Shown one piece after another: positions 52,766 through 61,932 of a DNA stretch of 64,000 nt. The translations under genes and the position numbers were made by a program. The stretch spans positions 62,001 to 126,000 of the forward strand of contig NZ_JACHJL010000009.1 in NCBI RefSeq assembly GCF_014203645.1, given 5' to 3'. The notes beneath the pieces were generated by a model. It did not search any database. It was not told the DNA's origin and was given only the letters and a program-made list of their open reading frames with translations. Every line of letters begins with the position of its first letter. Positions within the stretch are counted from its first letter, which is position 1. Origin of the DNA: Streptomyces zagrosensis. GTDB taxonomy: Bacteria > Actinomycetota > Actinomycetes > Streptomycetales > Streptomycetaceae.

Positions 52766-53843
52766 ATGTCTTCCTCCGACTCACCGGATCTCCGCAGCGT
52801 GCCGCCGGCCTCGCCGGCGCCTGTCGAGCCGGTCGGTGCGGGAGAGCGACTGAGCGAAGAGCGGCTGGATGGGCACACGCTTGCCGTGCGGTCCCGGGCG
52901 CCCGATCGCGACGGGTTGCCGCCCGCGCTGTATGTGCACGGCCTCGGCGGCTCGTCCGATAACTGGTCGCTGCTGATGGCCCAGTTGACGGACGTCGTGG
53001 ACGGTGAGGCCGTCGATCTGCCCGGCTTCGGCTTCTCTCCGCCGCCGCCGAGCGGCGACTACTCGATCGGGGGGCACGCCCGCGCCGTCATTCACCTCAT
53101 CGAAGCGCGGGCCCGCGGCCCCGTCCATCTGTTCGGCAACTCGATGGGCGGCGCGGTCGTCACGCGGGTGGCCGCCGCACGGCCCGACCTGGTGCGTACG
53201 GTGACACTTATCTCGCCCGCGTTGCCCGAGGTGCCGCCCCAACCGACCGCGCTGCCGACCGCACTCCTCGCCGTACCCGGCGTCACCCGCCTCTTCAGCC
53301 ATCTGACCAGGGACTGGACGGCCGAGCGGCGGACCCGCGAATTGCTGGCGCTGTGTTACGGCGACCCGACCCTGGTCCATCCGGAGCACCTGGCCGCCGC
53401 AGCCGCCGAGTATGAACGCCGGCTGGCCCTGCCGTACTTCTGGGATGTGCTCACGCGCTCCGCGCGCGGCGTCGTCGATGCGTACACCCTGGGCGGCCAG
53501 CACTCCCTGTGGCGGCAGGCGGGGCGGGTGCTCGCGCCCACGCTGCTCATTTACGGGCTGCGGGACCAGCTCATCTCATTCCGGATGGCCCGGCGGGCGA
53601 CCACCGTGTTCCGGGACGCCCGGCTGCTGACACTCCTCGACGCGGGGCACGTAGCGATGATGGAGTACCCCGAGGCGGTGGCGCGGGCCTTCCGTGAACT
53701 GCTGGATGACGTTGCACAGCGCGCGAAGGTGGAGCCCGTGGAGTCTGTCGAAGCTGAGGGTGCGGTATCCCGGCGCACGGAGCGACCCGCCGCGCCGGGC
53801 GCGCCCGGCGCGGAGCGGGGCGCGGGCAGGGGCGCTGCGGCGC

Positions 53844-53851
<8 letters not shown>
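52766..53851 (+). CDS. Alpha/beta hydrolase
   Basis: 361 residues. Motifs: VHGLGGSSDNW (oxyanion), GNSMGG (nucleophile Ser), the acid Asp in YGLRDQLISF and His in DAGHVAMMEYPE. The cap lies around RDWTAERRTRELLALCYGD. The last ~50 residues are Pro/Ala/Arg-rich low complexity. Substrate unknown. Its stop overlaps the DUF3152 GTG start (53844), so the two are translated together. Confidence 0.9.
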
Positions 53852-55403
<1,552 letters not shown>

Positions 55404-55961
55404 CGCCGCTCGGCGGTTCCGGGCGGGCGACGAGCGGGCGACGGATGGGCGCCGGGCTGTCGTTGTCGGCGCGCCTAAGCGGCGGGGCGCCGGCTGCCGC
55501 GCCCGTTGGGCCCCTTGTCACCAGGGGTTTCGGCGGCGGACATGTGATGGTGTGGGCCCGGTCGGCTGCGGTGTTGCCAGTGGTAGCCGGTGTCCGCATG
55601 TCGGTACTTACTGTCTCCTTATGTGAGACATCTTTGCTAGTGGGCGAAAAATCGTCCAGTCTTCTGCGCATGTCGCGCCGTCCTGCCACCGAGATCGTCA
55701 GCTTCGAGCTGGCGCTGCTCGGCGTGGCCGGACACGCTGTCGCCGACGTTCGCTGTCGATAGGACCGACCTCCCCGGTTCCCCGCCCAGCCTGGGCCCAG
55801 GGCCGGCACCTCCCGCTCGTGCGCTGTGCCGCGCGTTCCACGGCTTCACCGCCGTTTCTTAACTTTCCGTATCCGCCCGGGGCGGCCTGCGGCCTGTCGT
55901 GAGACCGAGCCCGCAGCCGCCTGCACGTGGATGCTCCCTGCTGCGAAAGGCGTTTTTCGTC
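55404..55961. other. Intergenic region upstream of the peptide ABC operon
   Basis: 560 bases. A weak 30-codon frame (ATG at 55670, ending at 55762; MSRRPATEIVSFELALLGVA) lacks a ribosome site and cannot be supported. A short AT-rich stretch near 55605-55660 (ctgtctccttatgtgagaca) may carry the operon promoter. No hairpin stands out. Confidence 0.4.
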
Positions 55962-57686
55962 ATGCGTCAACTGCCCCTCATATCCCGCCGCGTGGCCGCG
56001 GCGGCCGTCAGCGTCGTTCTGCTCGGTGGCGTGGCCGCCTGCGGGCCGGAGGACAGTGACAGCAGTGGCTCAAAGGGCGGAAGCGGCGATGCGCCGCGCG
56101 AGGGCGGCACGCTGACCGTCCTCAACTCCCAGCCCCAGTCGGACTTCGACCCGGCGCGGTTGTACACCTCGGGTGGCGGCAACGTGCCCGGCCTTGTCTT
56201 TCGCACCCTGACCACCCGTAACCGCGAGAACGGCCCGGCGGGCGCCAAGGTCGTGCCCGACCTTGCCACCGATATCGGCAAGCCGAGCAAGAACGCCACG
56301 GTGTGGACGTACACGCTCAAGGACGACCTGAAGTACGAGGACGGCTCGAAGATCACCACCGCGGACATCAAGTACGGCATCGAGCGTTCGTTCGCGGCCG
56401 AACTGTCCGGCGGCGCCCCGTACCTGCGGGACTGGCTGGTCGGCGGAGACTCGTACGAGGGCCCGTACAAGGAGAAGAAGGGCCTCGACTCGATCGAGAC
56501 GCCCGACGAGAAGACCATCGTCTTCCACCTGCGCAAGCCCGAGGGCGACTTCCCCTACCTGGCGACCGGGACGCAGTTCGCCCCGGTGCCCAAGGCGAAG
56601 GACACCGGGACCGGGTACGAGAAGCACCCGATCTCCTCCGGCCCGTACAAGGTCGTCAAGAACTCCGGTGACGGCGAGCGGCTGCTCCTTGAGCGCAATG
56701 CGCACTGGTCGGACAAGACCGACGCGGAGCGGCACGCCTACCCCGACACCGTCGATGTGAGGTCCGGACTCGACTCGGCCGTCATCAACCAGCGCCTGTC
56801 CACAGGCACTGGCCCCGACGCCGCCGCCGTGACCACCGACACCAACCTCGGGCCCGCCGAACTCGCGCAGGTCAGCGGGGACAAGAAGCTCGCGGACCGG
56901 GTCGGCACCGGGCACTTCGGGTACGTCAACTACCTGGCGTTCAACCCGAAGGTGAAGCCCTTCGACAACCCCAAGGTGCGGCAAGCCATCAGTTACGCCA
57001 TCAACCGCACCAGCGTGGTCAACGCGGCGGGCGGCTCCTCGCTCGCGGAGCCCGCCACCACCTTCCTGCCCGAGCGGAAATACTTCGGGTACACGCCCTA
57101 CGACCACTTCCCCGCGGGCAAGACCGGCAATCCGGACAAGGCCAGGGAACTGCTGAAGAAAGCGGGCTACCAGGACGGGTTGAAAATCACCCTCACCCAC
57201 TCCACTGCCAGGAACTTCGAGACCAGCCCCGAAGTCGCCACTGCCCTTCAGGAAGGTCTGAAGAAGGCGGGGATCACCGTGCGGTTGCAGGGGCTTGAGG
57301 ACAACGACTACAGCGAGAAGACCAAGAGCGTGCAGCAAGCGCCCGGCCTCTTCCTCTCGCACTGGGGCGCCGACTGGCCCGCTGGCGGACCGTTCCTGGC
57401 GCCGATCTTCGACGGCCGCCAGATCGTCAAGGACGGTTCCAACTACAACGCCGCCCAGCTCAACGACAAGGCCGTCAACGACGAGATCGACGCCATCAAC
57501 AAGCTGACCGACCTCGACGCCGCGGCCAAGCGATGGGGCGCGCTGGACAAGAAGATCGGCGAACAGGCGCTGACCGTCCCGCTGTTCCACCCGGTGTACA
57601 AGCGGCTGTACGGCGCGGACGTCAAGAACGTGGTGATCAGCGACTGGACCGGCGTGCTGGACGTCTCGCAGGTCGCAGTCCGGTGA
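55962..57686 (+). CDS. Oligopeptide ABC transporter substrate-binding lipoprotein
   Basis: 574 residues, family 5 (OppA/DppA) solute-binding protein. Lipoprotein signal: basic LISRR, hydrophobic VAAAAVSVVLLGGVAAC with the lipobox Cys around residue 27. The fold is recognised by TLTVLNSQPQSDFDPARLYT, VWTYTLKDDLKYEDGSKITT (the SBP_bac_5 motif), LAFNPKVKPFDNPKVRQAISYAI and DKARELLKKAGYQDG. It captures peptides outside the cell for the permeases that follow. Its stop overlaps the next small frame. Confidence 0.93.
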   Translation: MRQLPLISRRVAAAAVSVVLLGGVAACGPEDSDSSGSKGGSGDAPREGGTLTVLNSQPQSDFDPARLYTSGGGNVPGLVFRTLTTRNRENGPAGAKVVPDLATDIGKPSKNATVWTYTLKDDLKYEDGSKITTADIKYGIERSFAAELSGGAPYLRDWLVGGDSYEGPYKEKKGLDSIETPDEKTIVFHLRKPEGDFPYLATGTQFAPVPKAKDTGTGYEKHPISSGPYKVVKNSGDGERLLLERNAHWSDKTDAERHAYPDTVDVRSGLDSAVINQRLSTGTGPDAAAVTTDTNLGPAELAQVSGDKKLADRVGTGHFGYVNYLAFNPKVKPFDNPKVRQAISYAINRTSVVNAAGGSSLAEPATTFLPERKYFGYTPYDHFPAGKTGNPDKARELLKKAGYQDGLKITLTHSTARNFETSPEVATALQEGLKKAGITVRLQGLEDNDYSEKTKSVQQAPGLFLSHWGADWPAGGPFLAPIFDGRQIVKDGSNYNAAQLNDKAVNDEIDAINKLTDLDAAAKRWGALDKKIGEQALTVPLFHPVYKRLYGADVKNVVISDWTGVLDVSQVAVR

Positions 57687-57913
57687 TGTACGTGCTCTCA
57701 GCGATACGAGTGGTGCCGGTGGCCGACGCGCGGCCAGCGGCTAGCGCCCGGCCGGCGGGGGGCGCTACGGCGCCTGCCCCGCCGCCGGCTGATGCGCCAA
57801 CGCGCGGGGTGCGGATGCGCGGTATGCGGATGCCCGGGGCGCGGGCGCGCGGGGTGCGGATGTCCGGGGCGCGGGCGCGCGGGGTGCGTGCCGGTCGCTG
57901 GGTGGCCTCATGA
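57686..57913 (+). CDS. Possible small coupled ORF between ABC genes
   Basis: 75 residues from an ATG that overlaps the stop of the binding-protein gene (TGATG) and whose own stop overlaps the next ATG (ATGA). It contains a 30-bp tandem repeat at 57826-57885, giving RMPGARARGV and RMSGARARGV. The sequence is basic Arg/Ala/Gly/Met low complexity. Perfect linkage at both ends suggests translation as a coupling device; the peptide itself has no recognised function and the frame could be a repeat artefact. Confidence 0.4.
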   Translation: MYVLSAIRVVPVADARPAASARPAGGATAPAPPPADAPTRGVRMRGMRMPGARARGVRMSGARARGVRAGRWVAS

Positions 57914-58923
57914 GCACCGAAGTGCTAGCCGCGGCCCAGGCGGGGGTCCCGGCCCCCGCCTCGGGCGCCCGCCAGGTGTGGTGGCGGCTGCGGGCCCGCA
58001 GGGCCGCCGCCGTGGCGGGTGCCGGGCTCGGGCTGCTCCTGTTGCTCGCGCTCGCCGCGCCCCTGCTGTCCGTGCTCATCGGTCAGGACCCCAACGCGTA
58101 CCACGACGACCTGATCGACTCGGCCCGTGGCGGCGTGCCGACCGGCTCGTACGGCGGCATCAGCGGTGAACACTGGCTCGGTGTCGAACCGGGCACCGGG
58201 CGCGACCTGTTCATCCGCCTCGTCTACGGGGCCAGGGTCTCGCTCCTCGTCGCCATCGGCGCCACCGTGCTCCAGGTGCTCATCGGCGTGAGCATCGGCA
58301 TCGCGGCCGGGCTCGGCAACCGCCTGCTCGATGGCCTGCTCGGCCATCTCAGCGACGTGTTCATCGCGCTGCCCACGCTGGCCTTCGCCATCGCGCTGAC
58401 CGCCGTGGTGCCCGGCGACTTCCCCCGTCCGCTGCTGCTCATCCTCGTCATCGCGCTGCTCGGCTGGGGCGGCACGGCCCGGATCGTACGGGCTCAGACG
58501 CTGTCGTTGAAGAAGCTCGACTTCGTGGCTGCGGCGCGTCTCGGCGGCTCAGGACCCTTTCGGGTCGCCCGCCGTGAACTGCTGCCCTCGCTCGCCGCAC
58601 CCGTGATCACCTACGTGGCGATCTTGCTGCCGACCAACATCGTGGCCGAGGCGGGCCTGTCCTTCCTCGGCGTCGGAATTCGGCCACCCACGGCGTCTTG
58701 GGGGCAGATGCTCTCGTCGGCGACGACCTGGTTCCGGGCCGACCCGGCCTATGTGCTGCTCCCGGCCGGTCTGCTGTTCCTCACGGTGCTGGCCTTCACG
58801 GTGCTCGGCGACGCCTTGCGCACGGCGCTCGACCCGCGCGAGGCGTCCCGCCTCGGCGTCGGCAGGGAGCGCACCCGCCGCACCCGCCGGACCCGTACGA
58901 GCCGGAAGGGAGACCCGGCATGA
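57910..58923 (+). CDS. Peptide ABC transporter permease (DppC-like)
   Basis: 337 residues with six membrane helices and the inner-membrane EAA-type loop ARLGGSGPFRVARRELLPSL. The N-terminal tail has a transmembrane helix near ALAAPLLSVLIGQ, typical of OppC/DppC, plus the characteristic HWLGVEPGTGRDLFIRLVYG. It forms the channel with the following permease. Its stop overlaps the next ATG (ATGA). The C-terminal tail is Arg/Thr-rich. Confidence 0.93.
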   Translation: MSTEVLAAAQAGVPAPASGARQVWWRLRARRAAAVAGAGLGLLLLLALAAPLLSVLIGQDPNAYHDDLIDSARGGVPTGSYGGISGEHWLGVEPGTGRDLFIRLVYGARVSLLVAIGATVLQVLIGVSIGIAAGLGNRLLDGLLGHLSDVFIALPTLAFAIALTAVVPGDFPRPLLLILVIALLGWGGTARIVRAQTLSLKKLDFVAAARLGGSGPFRVARRELLPSLAAPVITYVAILLPTNIVAEAGLSFLGVGIRPPTASWGQMLSSATTWFRADPAYVLLPAGLLFLTVLAFTVLGDALRTALDPREASRLGVGRERTRRTRRTRTSRKGDPA

Positions 58924-59909
58924 CCTCCTATGTGCTGCGCCGGGCGGCCGGCGCGGTCCTGGTGCTGTTCGTGCTGTCCGTCGTCGTGTACGCGGTCTTC
59001 TACGCCGTACCAGGTGACCCCGCCAAGCTGGCCTGCGGGCCGCGCTGCAACCCCGCGCAAATCGCGCAGGTGCGCGACCAGCTCCAGTTGGATGACCCGC
59101 TGTACACGCGCTACTGGCACTTCCTCCAGGGCCTGTTCGCAGGCCACGACTACTCGACCGGCACCGGCGTACTGCACTGCAACGCGCCCTGCTTCGGCCT
59201 GTCGTACCAAAACGACCAGCAGGTCACCGAGCTGATCTCACAGCGCCTGCCCGTCACAGCATCGCTCGGCTTCGGCGCCATGGTGCTGTGGCTGGTTCTT
59301 GGCATCGGCACCGGATTGCTCTCGGCGCTACGCCGCGGGGGGACCACCGAGCGAGTGCTGACCTGGTTCACACTGGCCGGGACGGCGACGCCCGTGTTCA
59401 TCATCGGGCTGCTGCTGCTCATGGTCTTTTGCGCGCAACTACAGTGGTTGCCTTTCCCGTCGTACGTGCCACTGACCGAGAGCCCCGAGCAGTGGGCGTG
59501 GAACATGCTGCTGCCGTGGATCGCACTCGCGCTGATCGAGGCGGCCAAATATGCGCGGCTGACCCGAAGCTCCGTCCTGGAGACGCTGGCCGACGACCAC
59601 ATCCGCACCTTTCGTGCGTATGGGGTCTCCGAGCGCGCCATCGTGGGGCGGCACGCGCTGCGTGGCGCGCTGCCGCCGGTGATCGCGCTCAGCGCGCTCG
59701 ACCTCGGGTCGATCTTCGGCAGCGCAATGCTCACCGAGACGCTGTTCGGACTGCCGGGCCTCGGCCAACTCATGGTGCACGCGGTGCGGGACATCGACCT
59801 ACCGGTCGTGGTCGGCGTCGTGCTGGTCACCGGCGCGGCCGTCGTCATTGCCAACATCATCGCGGACCTTCTCTACGCCGCAACCGACCGAAGGGTGACC
59901 CTGACATGA
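58920..59909 (+). CDS. Peptide ABC transporter permease (DppB-like)
   Basis: 329 residues with six membrane helices, EAA loop FRAYGVSERAIVGRHALRGAL and the N-terminal helix YVLRRAAGAVLVLFVLSVVV. A periplasmic insertion after the first helix (CGPRCNPAQIAQVRDQLQLD) is typical of OppB/DppB. The gene order C before B is the reverse of most dpp operons. ATGA overlaps at both ends couple its translation. Confidence 0.93.
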   Translation: MTSYVLRRAAGAVLVLFVLSVVVYAVFYAVPGDPAKLACGPRCNPAQIAQVRDQLQLDDPLYTRYWHFLQGLFAGHDYSTGTGVLHCNAPCFGLSYQNDQQVTELISQRLPVTASLGFGAMVLWLVLGIGTGLLSALRRGGTTERVLTWFTLAGTATPVFIIGLLLLMVFCAQLQWLPFPSYVPLTESPEQWAWNMLLPWIALALIEAAKYARLTRSSVLETLADDHIRTFRAYGVSERAIVGRHALRGALPPVIALSALDLGSIFGSAMLTETLFGLPGLGQLMVHAVRDIDLPVVVGVVLVTGAAVVIANIIADLLYAATDRRVTLT

Positions 59910-61786
59910 GCGATCAGCGGTCCATACGCCCGCTCGTGGAGGTCGCGGAGTTGAGCGTCGGCTTTCCGGTGGTGGGTGGCAGCGCGCTGTCCCCGGCGGG
60001 GGGCGCGCGGGAGTCCGGCGATGGCCCCGATGCTCCACCTGCGCCGGGGCACGCGGGCGCGGCGAGGGCGGGCACGGCGGGTCGCGGTCTGGTGCGAGCC
60101 GTGGACAGGCTGTCCTTCACCCTTGAGGCGGGGAACGCCCTCGGCATCGTCGGGGAGTCCGGGTCCGGCAAGAGCACCGCGGCGTTCGCCCTGCTCGGGT
60201 TGCACCGCGGCACCGGGGCCCAGGTAACCGGCGCGGTGCGGGTCGGCGGAAGTGACGTACTCACCGCAAGTGATGCGGAGTTGCGTCGGATACGCGGCGG
60301 GGTCGCGGCCATGGTGTTCCAAGACCCGCTGTCGTCGCTCGATCCCTATCTGGCGATCGGTGATCAGATCACCGAGGTGTACCGGGTGCACCACCGGAGC
60401 GCGTCCCGGCGCGCCGCGCGGGCGCGCGCCGTCGAGGTGCTCGACCGGGTCGGCATCCCGGATGCGGCGCGGCGCTCGCGCGCTCGGCCGCACGAGTTCA
60501 GCGGCGGCATGCGGCAGCGGGCGCTGATTGCCATGGCGCTGTCCTGCGAACCCCAACTGCTAGTGGCTGACGAACCCACCACGGCGCTCGATGTGACCGT
60601 GCAGGCCCAGATCCTCGGGCTGCTCGCCGAGTTGCGCGCGGAGACGGGGATGGGGCTCATCTTGGTCACGCACGATCTGGGCGTGGCCGCGTCCAACGTC
60701 GATGAACTGCTGGTGATGCGGGAGGGGCGCGCGGTGGAGCGCGGTCCGGTTCGTACGGTGCTGAGCGCGCCGCGCGAGCCCTATACCCGCACCCTGCTCG
60801 CGGCGGTGCCGCGGGTCGATGCGCGGCGGGCGAACGGGGCGAACGGGGCGAACGGGGTGAGCAGGGCGAGCGGGGCGAACGAGGTGGGCAGGCCGGACGG
60901 GCCGGACGGGCCGGACGGGCTGGATAGGCCGGATGGGGTGCGCAAGCTGCATGGGGTGCGTGATGCGGGTGTGGTGGTGGGCTCGGGAGAGCCGGCGGGC
61001 GGAAAGCCGCTCCTGGAAGCGGTCGGGCTGCGCCGGGAGTTCGGCAAGCGGGGGCCCCGCGTGGTCGCCGTGGACGATGTGTCACTGACACTGCACTCCG
61101 GCGAGACGCTGGGCATCGTTGGCGAGTCCGGCAGCGGTAAGACGACGCTCGGCAGGATGATCGTCCGACTCCTGGAACCGTCCGGTGGCGAACTGCGCTA
61201 CCAGGGGCGGGAGATCGGTCGGCTGCGCGAGCGGCAGTTGCGGCCGTTCCGCAGCGAGTTGCAGATGGTCTTCCAGGACCCGGTGTCGTCCCTGAACCCG
61301 CGTCGCAGCATCGGCGAGTCCATCGCCGATCCGCTGCGCGCCGCGGGCGTGCTGCCCGCCCCGCGGATCGTCGCCCGAGTGCGTGAGCTGCTGGAACGGG
61401 TCGGCCTGGAACCCGACTGGTACCACCGCTACCCGCACGAGTTCAGCGGTGGCCAACGGCAGCGGGTCGGCATCGCGCGGGCGCTGGCCCCTGAGCCCCG
61501 GCTCATCGTCTGTGACGAGCCCGTCTCCGCGCTCGATGTCACCACGCAGGCGCACATCGTGCGACTCCTCGGTGAGTTGCAGCGGGAACTGGGGCTCGCC
61601 CTGGTGTTCATCGCCCATGACCTCGCCGTCGTCCGGCAGGTCAGCGACCGGGTCGCGGTGATGCGCGACGGCCGGATCGTAGAAGAGGGCGAGACGGACG
61701 CGGTGTACGACGATCCGCAACACCCCTACACCCGCGCTCTGTTGGCCGCGGTGCCGCTACTGGGAGGGGCCGAAGCCGCCGCATAG
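59906..61786 (+). CDS. Fused peptide ABC transporter ATPase (DppD-DppF)
   Basis: 626 residues holding two complete nucleotide-binding domains. Domain 1: Walker A GESGSGKST at 83-91, signature EFSGGMRQR, Walker B LLVADEP. Domain 2: Walker A GESGSGKTT at 406-414, signature EFSGGQRQR, Walker B LIVCDEP. Each has the OppD/F-type C-terminal motif PYTRTLLAAVP or PYTRALLAAVP. The linker contains NGANGANG and RPDGPDGPDG runs. It powers peptide import. The N-terminus has a 30-residue Gly/Ala insertion before the first P-loop. Confidence 0.93.
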   Translation: MSDQRSIRPLVEVAELSVGFPVVGGSALSPAGGARESGDGPDAPPAPGHAGAARAGTAGRGLVRAVDRLSFTLEAGNALGIVGESGSGKSTAAFALLGLHRGTGAQVTGAVRVGGSDVLTASDAELRRIRGGVAAMVFQDPLSSLDPYLAIGDQITEVYRVHHRSASRRAARARAVEVLDRVGIPDAARRSRARPHEFSGGMRQRALIAMALSCEPQLLVADEPTTALDVTVQAQILGLLAELRAETGMGLILVTHDLGVAASNVDELLVMREGRAVERGPVRTVLSAPREPYTRTLLAAVPRVDARRANGANGANGVSRASGANEVGRPDGPDGPDGLDRPDGVRKLHGVRDAGVVVGSGEPAGGKPLLEAVGLRREFGKRGPRVVAVDDVSLTLHSGETLGIVGESGSGKTTLGRMIVRLLEPSGGELRYQGREIGRLRERQLRPFRSELQMVFQDPVSSLNPRRSIGESIADPLRAAGVLPAPRIVARVRELLERVGLEPDWYHRYPHEFSGGQRQRVGIARALAPEPRLIVCDEPVSALDVTTQAHIVRLLGELQRELGLALVFIAHDLAVVRQVSDRVAVMRDGRIVEEGETDAVYDDPQHPYTRALLAAVPLLGGAEAAA

Positions 61787-61836
61787 CGTGTCGCAACGGC
61801 GGCTGCCAGGAAAAGTTACGGCCATTCACCCCTTCT

Positions 61837-61870
61837 GGTGGCGCGATGGACAACCGTCCATCGCGCCACC
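61837..61870 (+). terminator. Hairpin terminator of the peptide ABC operon
   Basis: A 15-bp perfect stem (ggtggcgcgatggac with its complement) and a 4-base loop aacc, 50 bases past the ATPase stop. Copies of ccgcatagcgtg flank it at 61779-61790 and 61878-61889. Confidence 0.88.
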
Positions 61871-61932
61871 CGGCCCCCCGCATAGCGTGCTGCCGCTGCC
61901 TCACGGCGGTTGCCTACCAGGGAGATCGGGGT

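Noticed and set aside
55670..55762. 30-residue leader peptide upstream of the ABC operon
   Set aside because: No Shine-Dalgarno, and it does not match the Arg-His-Val-Asp-Leu leader peptides known in Streptomyces.
56070..57590. 506-residue antisense frame inside the substrate-binding gene
   Set aside because: Typical high-GC third-frame shadow of a well-supported gene.
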